Assembly (NCBI GenBank): GCA_903834925.1
Contig: CAILLA010000209.1
Span: 1 to 64,000, forward strand
DNA from: an uncultured Schlesneria sp.
GTDB lineage: Bacteria > Planctomycetota > Planctomycetia > Planctomycetales > Planctomycetaceae
Length of the DNA stretch: 64,000 bases
Reading direction: 5' to 3'
Of the stretch, positions 37,007-45,414 are shown piece after piece (positions within the stretch are counted from its first letter, which is position 1; the number at the start of each line of letters is the position of its first letter). The position numbers and the translations under genes are program-made. The notes beneath the pieces were generated by a model. The model was given only the letters and a program-made list of their open reading frames with translations, was not told the origin of the DNA and did no database searches.

Positions 37007-37768
37007 TCATTCTTCAAGCAGGTGCGATTCCTTTCGGATCAGTCGGTTTCTTACAACAGGGTCATGCCCAGAAATTGTCATGAGAGCGCGTAGCGTGTTC
37101 GGGCTGATCGACGAATGCAGGCGAAAACCACTGCATACGTCGTGAAAGCAGACTCCGGGGCCTTTGGGGTGCGGACTGGAAATGCCTGGCCGGTTCGGAT
37201 CGTTGATTCGGAAGCTCATAGTCTCAAAAGACAGATCACGCGGTTCCATCCAATGAATATCAGAATTGTTAATTTCCGCGATGAGGATTGTGTTCGCCTC
37301 ACCATCATCGAAATCCCCAGTCCGCGTCGACGTCGCACCCGGAAAGGGCGTATCGGGACCGACGATCACCACATAATTTGTGAAAACAGACTGATCAGGG
37401 TCAGGGCAACCAGGGCAGCAGTACTGACGACGAGGGTGGTCGTATTGCAACTGAGAATTGTGCGGACTGTTCCAGGGTTCGTCGAACCGGTATTTCTTGT
37501 AAAGGTCGTTGCCATCCATAAACGGCAGGATTAAGACTCGCCAGCTATGCATCGGTTTTCCATTCGCGTCGACAACATAAGCGGGTGGTAACGAGCCATA
37601 GAACTCCTGATAGTTGGATAGTGCCAGATTCAACTGACAGAAGCGCCCCCGGCAATTGGTTTGTCGAGCCGCTTCCCGGGCGTCCATGACGGCAACGACG
37701 AACTTTCCCGCCAGTCCGAGCAATAGCGTCGTCAGTCCGATCATGACCAGCCGTCGTTTCTGTCGCAT
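37007..37768 (-). CDS. DUF1559-like protein with atypical N-terminus
   Basis: A 253-residue protein. An N-terminal membrane helix (RLVMIGLTTLLLGLAGKFVV) is followed by MDAREAARQTNCRGRFCQLN and ALSNYQEFYGSLPPAYVVD, matching the DUF1559 core (AREAARRxxCxNNLKQIxLALHNY). Later segments GEANTILIAEI and a Cys-rich CCPGCPDPD fit the family. The usual prepilin cleavage motif (G-F-T-L-I-E) is absent, so the helix would be an uncleaved anchor or an ordinary signal peptide. It starts 18 bases after the previous gene and is likely co-transcribed with it. Confidence 0.75.
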   Translation of the reverse strand: MRQKRRLVMIGLTTLLLGLAGKFVVAVMDAREAARQTNCRGRFCQLNLALSNYQEFYGSLPPAYVVDANGKPMHSWRVLILPFMDGNDLYKKYRFDEPWNSPHNSQLQYDHPRRQYCCPGCPDPDQSVFTNYVVIVGPDTPFPGATSTRTGDFDDGEANTILIAEINNSDIHWMEPRDLSFETMSFRINDPNRPGISSPHPKGPGVCFHDVCSGFRLHSSISPNTLRALMTISGHDPVVRNRLIRKESHLLEE

Positions 37769-37786
37769 GTGGTTTCCCGTGATCGA

Positions 37787-38068
37787 TCATTTGCCATGAC
37801 GGCTTCTGCGGTATGAAGGGACAATATATTGTGTCAGCCCTTTCGCGACGAGTTCCTCCTCGATTTCCCTTAGGAATCTTTCCTCGATCGATCGAGCGGA
37901 TTCACCACCGAACGGACCTTTAACACGAGAAATGCCTGTAGGAATATGTAAGACGCGGATAAAGCTGCCGCCGACGTATCGACCGATTTCGCATTGAAGT
38001 TCTTCTTCTCTCAGCATTTTCATCACCGACGAATGTTTCAGGTGGTAGGGACCGCACCAGGGTTTCAT
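37787..38068 (-). CDS. Short hypothetical protein
   Basis: A 93-residue cytoplasmic protein starting at the ATG at 38068 (MKPWCGPYHL); a TTG 18 bases upstream is the alternative. It has mixed alpha/beta character (ELQCEIGRYVGGSFIRVLHI) and a charged helix (RSIEERFLREIEEELVAKGL). No family was recognised. It is directly upstream of the atypical DUF1559 gene on the same strand. Confidence 0.55.
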   Translation of the reverse strand: MKPWCGPYHLKHSSVMKMLREEELQCEIGRYVGGSFIRVLHIPTGISRVKGPFGGESARSIEERFLREIEEELVAKGLTQYIVPSYRRSRHGK

Positions 38069-38154
38069 TGAATGATTTGTTGTCAAATGTATTTTTTGCG
38101 TAACGATTCAATTGGACGTTGATTGGCCTGCGCCGATGACTACAAATAAAACGA

Positions 38155-38192
38155 AGCAACCGGGATGCGAATTTCAACGCATCCCGGTTGCT
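38155..38192 (-). terminator. Intrinsic terminator of the coiled-coil repeat gene
   Basis: A perfect 15-bp stem (AGCAACCGGGATGCG and its complement) with an 8-base loop lies 28 bases past the stop of the gene ending at 38220. On the minus strand it is followed by TTCGTTTTATTTG, a good T-rich tail. Confidence 0.8.
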
Positions 38193-38219
38193 GATCATAT
38201 CGAGATTTTGATCGTTAGA

Positions 38220-39845
38220 TCATTCGTTGGTTGGCGTTGGGACGTCACCATATTCGTCAGCGGAAACTTCGGCCGAGATCCCGCTGATCGCCGTTGGTCG
38301 ATTTTCAGTATTGTTCTTGGTGACGCGAGTCGCTGTGCGTCCATCAAGGATGGTACGGGCGGCGTGACGCAATTCGTCGTCACTAAGTCGGCGAACATTT
38401 CCCAGTTCAGCGAGCGGCTTCATGATTCGAGCAACCTTTGCTAAGGTCGTTTCCATGAGGCTCAGTTCGACAAGGTCATGACGAACACCGGCCAGTGACT
38501 GAATCTGGGCACCCAGTTCTTCGCGGAAGCCACTGAGCACTTCCAAGGTCTGAATCGCATCGGCCAGGTTTCGTGTTTGTGCAACGAGTGTGGTTTGAAT
38601 CGTCAGCAATCCATCCAGGTTCTGTTCGGACGAGGCGATGTTCAGTTTTTCGTCGATCAACTTTCCTTGAATCTTGAGCATTCCATCCAGGTTCTGGTCG
38701 GATGAGGCCACATTCAATTCTTCGTTAACCAACTTGCCCTGAATTGTCAGAAGTCCATCCAGATTCTCGGTCGATGAAGCGATGTTCAGTTTTTCGTCAA
38801 TCAACTTTCCTTGAATTTTGAGCATTCCGTCCAAGTTCTGGTCCGATGAGGCGACATTCAATTGTTCGTTGGCCAGCTTGCCTTGAATCGTCAGTAATCC
38901 GCCAAGGTTCTTTTCGGATGCCCCAATATTCAATTGCTCGTTTCCAAGCTTGTCCTGAATCGTGAGCAGTCGATCCAAACCCTTTTCCGAAGTCGCCAGA
39001 TTCAAGTCACCGGCAACAAGCTTGCCGTTCAGACCGATCAATCGCTCGGCGCGTTCCGTTGCGAGTTCGGCCTGTTGTCCACCCTCAGCAAGTCGACGCT
39101 GCAAGGCGACCAGCTTGTCTGAAACCGTTTGAGCCGCTTTCAAGTTTTCGGCGGCGGCATTCAGACCCGACTTGAGCGATGCAAGTCCCTCGAAGCTTGA
39201 TCGAGCCGAATCGATTGTTTCGAGTTGTTTTTGCAACCCGTTGCTCAATTCGACGAGTTGATTCAGCGAGAACTGAGCTTGTTCCAGATCCTTCGCTTGT
39301 GCTGCGGCAGCGTCTTTGAGTGCAATCAACTGGTCGAGCGAATTGACCGCATCGTCATGCGAATCCTGCTGTGCAACAATTGCGTCTTCAAACGACTGGA
39401 TCGATTCGAAAACTCGTGCAGCCCCTTCGGTTTTCGTTTGTTGATCGATGATACGGGTTTGCAATCTGTCAACGCCGACAATGGCTTTCGATACGGTGTC
39501 ATTCTTCGAAGCGACCTGGATCAATTCGGTTCTTAATTCGCGAATCGCCTGCAATGCGACACGGGCGTCGGCGACCTGATCGTGCTGAGCTCGCAAGCTG
39601 GTGAGCAGGCTGTTGGCTTCCCAGACGTTGTCATTGGTCGAGGCCAGATCTTGCATTCTCAGTTCGACAGAACTCAGGCTGGCTTTCATTTTCGTCAACT
39701 CATTCGTCGTCGGACGGGTCACGAAAAAATGCAGTCCGACAAATCCAATCGTCACTCCCATGAACAGCATTAACCAGGTCTGTTTGAGCTGTTCTGCCAA
39801 TTGATTCTCGATCGTACGTGTTCTCGATTGCTCGGTCGTAAACAT
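38220..39845 (-). CDS. Membrane-anchored coiled-coil protein with tandem 24-residue repeats
   Basis: A 541-residue protein. A cytoplasmic N-terminus of about 24 residues and one membrane helix (WLMLFMGVTIGFVGLHFFV) are followed by a long, mostly helical domain without catalytic motifs. Residues about 290-433 are six tandem 24-residue units of the form LDGLLTIQGKLVNEELNVAS plus four residues. Alternating units (GLLTIQGKL / GMLKIQGKL) give a 48-residue, 144-base higher-order repeat at 38547-38978. The overall shape recalls septation or methyl-accepting-like rod proteins, but no named family was recognised. A terminator follows the gene, and it is transcribed away from the zinc-ribbon gene at 40128. 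Confidence 0.75.
   Translation of the reverse strand: MFTTEQSRTRTIENQLAEQLKQTWLMLFMGVTIGFVGLHFFVTRPTTNELTKMKASLSSVELRMQDLASTNDNVWEANSLLTSLRAQHDQVADARVALQAIRELRTELIQVASKNDTVSKAIVGVDRLQTRIIDQQTKTEGAARVFESIQSFEDAIVAQQDSHDDAVNSLDQLIALKDAAAAQAKDLEQAQFSLNQLVELSNGLQKQLETIDSARSSFEGLASLKSGLNAAAENLKAAQTVSDKLVALQRRLAEGGQQAELATERAERLIGLNGKLVAGDLNLATSEKGLDRLLTIQDKLGNEQLNIGASEKNLGGLLTIQGKLANEQLNVASSDQNLDGMLKIQGKLIDEKLNIASSTENLDGLLTIQGKLVNEELNVASSDQNLDGMLKIQGKLIDEKLNIASSEQNLDGLLTIQTTLVAQTRNLADAIQTLEVLSGFREELGAQIQSLAGVRHDLVELSLMETTLAKVARIMKPLAELGNVRRLSDDELRHAARTILDGRTATRVTKNNTENRPTAISGISAEVSADEYGDVPTPTNE
38547..38978 (-). repeat. Coding tandem repeat, 6 x 72 bases (144-base higher order)
   Basis: Six 72-base units encode 24 residues each. 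The second-order period of 144 bases is clear from GTTCAGTTTTTCGTC at 38640 recurring at 38784 with few differences. High nucleotide identity between alternate units suggests recent duplication or gene conversion. Confidence 0.75.
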
Positions 39846-40127
39846 AAGTCATTCTCCCAATCAGGTTGAAGCGAAAAGATAATGGTGTACCCGGCCATCC
39901 GTGACCTGAATTGGACTCCTGCACGAGCGATTGACCCCCTTGATTCAAATCACTCTTGTTGAAGAATATCGCCAACCGATTCGGCAAACTTTGCCGATTG
40001 ACGAAGAGTTGTCGCTTCGAGACGGGCGATTGTGGAAAATGGATCGATTGTGTGGATTACGATTGCCATCCACAGTGATTTACGCGACTTTTGTGGATCG
40101 ACGGGAGAGGTCAACCAGGGGAATCGC

Positions 40128-40388
40128 ATGCGACGGACACAAGATGAAGAACGTGACGACGACTGGCAGGACGAGGGTTGGGATGATGAGACAGACGAGG
40201 ATTCTGACGATGGGTATATTCCCTGTCCCCATTGTGGTGAGACGATGCTCGAAGTGGCTGACCACTGTCCTGCCTGTAACCGCTGGATAACGAGCGAAGA
40301 TCTGCCGCGTAAGCAGTATTCGTGGTGGGTGGTTGTCGTGATTTTGATCCTGTTACTCATGATGGTTTTGTCCGGGGTGCCGTTTTAA
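40128..40388 (+). CDS. Small zinc-ribbon membrane protein
   Basis: An 86-residue protein: a very acidic N-terminus (DDDWQDEGWDDETDEDSDDG), a zinc ribbon (CPHCGETMLEVADHCPACNR) and a C-terminal membrane helix (WWVVVVILILLLMMVLSG). The ATG at 40128 is chosen because AGGGG lies 8 bases upstream and the upstream frame is unconvincing. Zinc-ribbon-plus-helix proteins of this size are common in planctomycetes, with unknown function. The next gene starts 20 bases on. Confidence 0.75.
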   Translation: MRRTQDEERDDDWQDEGWDDETDEDSDDGYIPCPHCGETMLEVADHCPACNRWITSEDLPRKQYSWWVVVVILILLLMMVLSGVPF

Positions 40389-40408
40389 CTTTGAAAGTTA
40401 CTGATTAA

Positions 40409-41416
40409 ATGCGTGTTTTAGTGACCGGTGGTAACGGATTTCTCGGGCAAGCGATTGTTCGGCGGCTCCTTGCTCGAGGCGACTCGGTGCGTAGCTTGCA
40501 GAGAAGCGCGTCTCCGGAACTTGACGCGTTGAGTGTCGAATGCTTGAGAGGTGACATTGCTGATGCGGGAATCGTGCAACAGGCTGCCAAAGACTGCCAG
40601 GCGGTATTCCATGTTGCGGCGAAGGCAGGTGTCTGGGGACGATACGACGACTATCATCGTGCAAACGTCATAGGGACACAGAACGTGATTGCGGCATGTC
40701 ACTCAAACGGGATTCGCAAACTCGTTTACACGAGTTCGCCAAGCGTTGTTTTCAACGGCCATGACGAAGCGGGAATCGATGAATCCGTTTCCTATCCCGC
40801 GCGCTATCTGGCCCATTATCCCTTGACCAAGGCGATCGCCGAACGAATGGTCATGTCGGCAAACGGGCCTCAATTGGCCACGGTCTCACTTCGACCGCAC
40901 TTGATCTGGGGGCCGGGTGACAACCATCTTGTTCCAAGGCTGATTCAACGAGCTCGGGCAGGCCAGTTGAGGCAAGTTGGCGATGGCAAAAATCTGGTGG
41001 ATACCACCTATATCGACAATGCCGCCGATGCCCATTTGCTGGCCGCAGAACGACTGGAAGCTGGTTCAGCCGTAAGTGGCAAAGCCTATTTCATATCCAA
41101 CGGTGAACCGCAGCCGCTTTGGGGTCTGATCAATCGGCTGCTTGCGTGTGCTGACGTCGGCCCGATCACGCGTCGCATTTCAGCCAGTGCTGCCTACACC
41201 ATCGGCGGGGTGCTCGAATCGATCTATACACTCACCCGCCGCCAGGACGAACCGAGAATGACCCGGTTCGTCGCTCGCCAACTCTCGACAGCTCACTGGT
41301 TTCGACTCGATGCCGCTCGACGTGACCTTGGTTATGTTCCTCGAATCAACATCGAAGAGGGGCTTCGACGATTGACGGAGTCGTTAAAGACTACATCGAT
41401 CGGCCGTCACCCATAG
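40409..41416 (+). CDS. NAD(P)-dependent epimerase/dehydratase-family oxidoreductase (3-beta-HSD/OleD-like)
   Basis: A 335-residue extended short-chain dehydrogenase. The nucleotide-binding loop is TGGNGFLG at 6-13. The catalytic Tyr and Lys appear in HYPLTKAIAE, with the upstream Ser in YTSSPSVVFNG. It most resembles the 3-beta-hydroxysteroid dehydrogenase / 2-alkyl-3-oxoalkanoate reductase (OleD) subgroup, judged from HVAAKAGVWGRYDDYHRANV and RPHLIWGPGDNHLVPRL. Substrate is not certain. OleD proteins act in olefinic hydrocarbon synthesis, and a lipid/polyketide synthase lies 4 kb away, but oleA, oleB and oleC were not found here. It is convergent with the next gene, 4 bases apart. Confidence 0.8.
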   Translation: MRVLVTGGNGFLGQAIVRRLLARGDSVRSLQRSASPELDALSVECLRGDIADAGIVQQAAKDCQAVFHVAAKAGVWGRYDDYHRANVIGTQNVIAACHSNGIRKLVYTSSPSVVFNGHDEAGIDESVSYPARYLAHYPLTKAIAERMVMSANGPQLATVSLRPHLIWGPGDNHLVPRLIQRARAGQLRQVGDGKNLVDTTYIDNAADAHLLAAERLEAGSAVSGKAYFISNGEPQPLWGLINRLLACADVGPITRRISASAAYTIGGVLESIYTLTRRQDEPRMTRFVARQLSTAHWFRLDAARRDLGYVPRINIEEGLRRLTESLKTTSIGRHP

Positions 41417-41420
41417 GAAT

Positions 41421-42287
41421 TCAGCGTGTGACCGAGTTCCGGGACTGCCATACGGCAGCTGCGGAAGGAACTCCTTGAAACATGGATGTTTTCCGGGCCG
41501 GCGCAGGCGTGGTTGCTTCGTCTTTTGGGATTGGTACACCACCGCGAGGTGCGACGGTTTCGTAGGGTTCAGGGGCCGAACGAGCAGGGACCGTCTCTTG
41601 CTGTGCTGGCGTTGGCTGGTAAGCAGGAGCGGTGATCGAAGCCGTTTGCTGTGGCGGAACGGTATTGACCGGCACCTGAGGAATTACAGCTGTCGCATAG
41701 GGAATGGCCTGGTATGTCGGTGCGTATCCCAACTGAGTGGCGAACAATGGTGAGGCGAACGCCTGGACGTTGCCACACGTATTGCAGGCAGGCCGTGCGA
41801 TGGCCATGGCTTGGACGGGAACATGTTCTGTCACATATTGAACTGACTGCACGGGAACCATCTGGGTTGCCATTTGGGGAACTCGACGAGTTACCTGAAC
41901 CGGAACAGAAACGGTTTTCACCTGCTGCTGTACCTTCGTTTCGGCAACTTGTCTGGTCACGGGTTTGGGAACCCAAACCATCTGATAGCCACCTTCATCA
42001 ACAGTGACATTTTTCGTCGTTGTGATGGGGACATTTTCGACGACTTGCTTTTGTTGCATTTGCGTCTCGGTCACATCGCGAAACGTCGTGACCGCTTGTG
42101 GGCGAAGTTGAGTTGTTACCACAGGACGCGTTTGAGAGATCGTACAACTGGCCGGTGCGGTAGCCATAGGCATGACGGGCGGCATCATCGGTTGTTGAGC
42201 ACATTTACGACACTGAGCGTCCGCGTTCACCGGAATAATGCTCGCCAGACCCGCCAGCGCTAAACAGTTTAAAAGTGTGCGGTTCAT
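41421..42287 (-). CDS. Secreted Pro/Gln/Val-rich protein
   Basis: A 288-residue protein with a signal peptide (MNRTLLNCLALAGLASIIPV, cleaved after ADA). Two short cysteine pairs (QCRKCAQ and CNTCGN) flank a central region of repeated Val-Thr-rich strands (VPVQVTRRVPQMATQMVPVQ, PVTRQVAETKVQQQVKTV). The C-terminal third is Pro/Ala/Gln-rich. The repetitive beta-like region resembles the low-complexity cell-surface proteins of planctomycetes, but a named domain could not be assigned. Surface or cell-wall location is inferred. Confidence 0.6.
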   Translation of the reverse strand: MNRTLLNCLALAGLASIIPVNADAQCRKCAQQPMMPPVMPMATAPASCTISQTRPVVTTQLRPQAVTTFRDVTETQMQQKQVVENVPITTTKNVTVDEGGYQMVWVPKPVTRQVAETKVQQQVKTVSVPVQVTRRVPQMATQMVPVQSVQYVTEHVPVQAMAIARPACNTCGNVQAFASPLFATQLGYAPTYQAIPYATAVIPQVPVNTVPPQQTASITAPAYQPTPAQQETVPARSAPEPYETVAPRGGVPIPKDEATTPAPARKTSMFQGVPSAAAVWQSRNSVTR

Positions 42288-42467
42288 GGATGCAGCTCCT
42301 CAAGTTCGCGACGGCCGAATTCTTCAAAATGGATTAAAGTCTGCTGAAACGGAAGCCCTGCTTTCGGGGCACCATCTGTCGTCTCATCGGCAGACAAATC
42401 CTGACGGCTGAAGTTATAATCCGAAAAATCTGTTTAGATCATCTAGAGAAAGCCCCATTTCGGCAGC

Positions 42468-44117
42468 TCACGGTACGGATTGCCGGTCAATTGTTGAAGG
42501 TTCGGCGAAATCTGCAGATGGAGTTGGTTCAAATCGACGAAAAACGCGCGCAAACTCAGGTTCGCACTGGTGAAGCAGCCATCCGGGAAAAACGGTTATT
42601 GTGATCATCAGGGAAAACATCACTATGATCGAAACGGGAAATCGCCATCCGTTATTCATTACTGAACCGGTCCGTTTTTCGATTTGGTAATGGTCCTCAA
42701 TCGCCAGTTTGAGAACGCCTAAAATCAATGCGGCAACGACGAATACCATTGCTGCAAGAGGCAGGCTATCGACGACTAACTCCGACACAATCAGAAAGCT
42801 GCTGGCAAAAAAGCAGAGTATCGGAAAACAGGTTAAGAGCAGCATTGAACGAGTACTCAACATCGTTCCCGATGGTGGTTGTTTGACTTGCACAACGTTG
42901 CCCAAAGGAGTTTGGCTATCATCAATCATCAAAAGAATCGAACACATGATCACGGTCAACTGCTGTTGCATCAGCCACGCACCACTCATCCCGATTCGAG
43001 TGAAACAGTAACAGCCCAACAGCAGGACGCCGGAAATGCTTAGAAAGACGTACGCCGGTCGTTGGCGTGATTCTGACGGAGCCAGGGCACGAAGCGCACC
43101 CCAAACGGCACCCCCTAACGAAGGAATCAACATCCAAACGTCGAACGAAGCCATCAGGTCAGGAGCCAGAGGCATAACAAACCTGAGCCAACCGATTCGA
43201 CTGGCCGATATCGTCCCCGCCAGAAAAAGCATGGCAATTGCAGGTTGAGAATGACTCATCACACGGATTTGGAAGGAATGAAACGGAAACAATCCCGCTT
43301 GAATTGCGAACCCCATCGACAACACCAACAGCATCCACGGAAAGCATTCGTGAACATAGTGGTAAGCCAATTCGTTTCGCGTCGTCCATTTCTGGATCTC
43401 TTGAGTGATGTTGGCAATGTTCCAGGAAACCATCTGCGCGTTTGTCGAATCCTGAATTTTCATCCAGGGGACCGCGACAACAAGCATCGCAAACCCCATG
43501 GTGATCAACGCACCGCCGCAGTATTGAGTCGACATGAATTGTTCGGCGTTTGCGCGACGTTCCGAGTTGCCGAATTGTCCAACCAAAAGACTGATGATGA
43601 CCGTATTGGCGGCCGACATCATCAGGTAAATTCGAACATCATAAGTCGTCATGAGAGCGAGCGACGCAGTCTCAAACAACATGACCGTGGGGATAAACCA
43701 ATTCGAGTTGTCGCGTGACGAATCCGTACACTGGATTACGATGATTGTCGTGACAACCAGAAGAAGGACCGGAAACAGATTCGTTCCGTCGATGGCGAAC
43801 CATTGATGACGAAGCCGTTCAACGCGACGTCGATCCAGGGTCCGGTGGACTTCACTCATCGAACCGATTTCGTTTTCGGATTTCGCGATTTCATTTTCTG
43901 CAAGCCGGACGACTTCTGCATCTAACGCAAGATCAAATTCAAATTGGAATTCAAATCCGACCAGAATAAACAGGCTACAAATTGCGTTGGAAATGGCGAG
44001 GATACGTACCAAACCCGGTTCGAACCGCGACGCAACCGCCGTCACGACAAACCCGATCAGGGGCGACAACACGAGCAACAGCGGTAACTGGTCTCGAAGT
44101 GAAGTCAGCCAATCCAT
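42468..44117 (-). CDS. NuoM/NuoN-like proton-channel membrane protein, orphan and divergent
   Basis: A 549-residue protein with about 12-14 membrane helices and the antiporter-like fold of complex I subunits. The broken-helix region reads GLFPFHSFQIRVMSHSQPAI, matching the NuoM pattern PxHxWLPDAHSQAPTA. The conserved Glu of the fifth helix is kept (E149 in LFETASL). The channel lysine seven residues before the His, essential in NuoM, is Gln273 here. A charged insertion of about 45 residues (residues 64-108) separates the second and third helices. No other Nuo or Mrp gene is adjacent. It may be a reduced or altered ion-translocating subunit, or a partner of a membrane complex encoded elsewhere. 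Confidence 0.7.
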   Translation of the reverse strand: MDWLTSLRDQLPLLLVLSPLIGFVVTAVASRFEPGLVRILAISNAICSLFILVGFEFQFEFDLALDAEVVRLAENEIAKSENEIGSMSEVHRTLDRRRVERLRHQWFAIDGTNLFPVLLLVVTTIIVIQCTDSSRDNSNWFIPTVMLFETASLALMTTYDVRIYLMMSAANTVIISLLVGQFGNSERRANAEQFMSTQYCGGALITMGFAMLVVAVPWMKIQDSTNAQMVSWNIANITQEIQKWTTRNELAYHYVHECFPWMLLVLSMGFAIQAGLFPFHSFQIRVMSHSQPAIAMLFLAGTISASRIGWLRFVMPLAPDLMASFDVWMLIPSLGGAVWGALRALAPSESRQRPAYVFLSISGVLLLGCYCFTRIGMSGAWLMQQQLTVIMCSILLMIDDSQTPLGNVVQVKQPPSGTMLSTRSMLLLTCFPILCFFASSFLIVSELVVDSLPLAAMVFVVAALILGVLKLAIEDHYQIEKRTGSVMNNGWRFPVSIIVMFSLMITITVFPGWLLHQCEPEFARVFRRFEPTPSADFAEPSTIDRQSVP

Positions 44118-44341
44118 TTCCGCAAAGTCCCTTTCTGTCGGACGTTAAGACGTATAACGAATCACTTTAAGCCCGATGAACTTCAAATTGAGGTTGAACA
44201 GTAGCGAGACAAATTGCTGAGCGATACCATTCCGCCTCCACGGATGGGCGATGTTTTGTCGGCGACAGCGTTTCGCCACGGTTCGATTCGGTCGAACTTC
44301 GACGGATGACACAGGCACCTGCAACTCCATGGGAAATTGAT

Positions 44342-45130
44342 ATGTCGAATTCCGGTACTGCGGAAATCGTACGCGAAGAAACAGAAGCCTCTTTGATCGC
44401 ACGTGCTCAAGTCGCGGTCAGCCAGTGTAATTGGGAAGTCGGTGAATGTGCCGCTCTTTGGACCAAGCGATTTGCACGAGGCAGGACGGATGCCGATTTT
44501 GCCGCGCTCGTTTCGCTCAGTGCCGACCAGGTTTATCAGCGGCGTCGAGTCTGGGAGACATTTGCGGATGTCTATCAAAACTATTCGACGTTGAAATGGT
44601 CGCATTTCTACGCGGCCATTAACTGGGACGATGCCGCCGAATGCTTGCAATGGGCCGATGACGTCCAGGCCGGTGTCGCTGAAATGAAAGCCTGGCGTCG
44701 AGCACAGCGAGGCGAGGATTTGAACGCCCCCGCGATGGATGAGGCACTGGATGGCCTCCCTTCGGAACCGGCACTTGCTCGCGAAGCGGCTCCATTCGAT
44801 CACCAATCGTCGTTTTCTGTTTCGGCCAATGATCATGCAGAAGGGGAATCCGAACCGAACCTGGCCCTCGCTAATCGTCTGCCCAACGGCACCGAGGACT
44901 ATGCTCCTTTTAACGCGAATGCAACCACGGTCCCCGGACGCGAGTCCGGCGATCGACCGGTCCTGAGCACCGAGCAGATTGCCAAACGATTCACAACGAC
45001 GATCGAACGCTGTGTGAATCTGATCACTCCGCAGTTTCTCGAGGATTTTGCAGAACTTCCCGACAAAGTCCGCAAACGCCTGATCAAAGCGGTTGAGCAA
45101 CTCACCGAAAAAGTCGAAGAACTGGGGTAG
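44342..45130 (+). CDS. Conserved hypothetical protein
   Basis: A 262-residue cytoplasmic protein from the ATG at 44342 (MSNSGTAEIV); an ATG 36 bases upstream is the alternative. Residues about 25-115 are a helical domain with a helix-turn-helix-like section (AALVSLSADQVYQRRRVWET) followed by a conserved Trp-rich helix (YSTLKWSHFYAAINWDDAAE). The middle is acidic and low-complexity, and residues about 205-262 are helical (EQIAKRFTTTIERCVNLITP). The first domain looks like a DNA-binding or ParB-associated HTH, but this is only a resemblance. Confidence 0.6.
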   Translation: MSNSGTAEIVREETEASLIARAQVAVSQCNWEVGECAALWTKRFARGRTDADFAALVSLSADQVYQRRRVWETFADVYQNYSTLKWSHFYAAINWDDAAECLQWADDVQAGVAEMKAWRRAQRGEDLNAPAMDEALDGLPSEPALAREAAPFDHQSSFSVSANDHAEGESEPNLALANRLPNGTEDYAPFNANATTVPGRESGDRPVLSTEQIAKRFTTTIERCVNLITPQFLEDFAELPDKVRKRLIKAVEQLTEKVEELG

Positions 45131-45240
45131 TCGGTTGCAGCGGCTCATGCCTTTTTTCGGTCTCTCATTGATCTTTCCATTAGCAATCCGTCGTGAATCA
45201 CTTCGTACTATTTGGCGTCAGGTCAAAATGCTTGAGGCCA

Positions 45241-45263
45241 CTAGGCTGACTGTTTCAGCCTAG
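45241..45263 (-). terminator. Hairpin split from the PKS stop by an element insertion
   Basis: CTAGGCTGA and TCAGCCTAG form a 9-bp stem with a 5-base loop. Its last three bases include the TA target of miniature element copy C. Before insertion it would have directly followed the synthase stop codon, so it may be the original terminator. No clear T-run follows. Confidence 0.45.
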
Positions 45264-45414
45264 CGCTTGGCCAAGCTTCTGAATTAGGGTGCCACTGGAT
45301 GACCGTCTTCGGTCATCCAGTGCTCTTTCACCGGCAGAACGAGAAGCCACTGCTTCTCCGAAGACTCCGAAGCAGTGGCAACGAATCATAATTCTGCAGT
45401 TTGGCAAAGCACTA
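45261..45414 (+). mobile_element. Miniature inverted-repeat element, copy C (complete, with TA duplication)
   Basis: Bounded by TA at 45261-45262 and 45413-45414. The outer arms GCGCTTGGCCAAGCTTCTG (left) and the complement of CAGTTTGGCAAAGCAC (right) match copy B. The first core hairpin reads CACTGGATGACCG-TCTT-CGGTCATCCAGTG, with G-C pairing where copies A and B have a T-G mismatch. The right-hand TA is the TA of the synthase stop codon (TAG read on the minus strand). Confidence 0.85.

Noticed and set aside
38547..38978. A CRISPR-like array suggested by regular 72-base repeats
   Set aside because: The repeats are in frame within a coding gene, contiguous, with no spacers of unique sequence, and encode a 24-residue helical unit.
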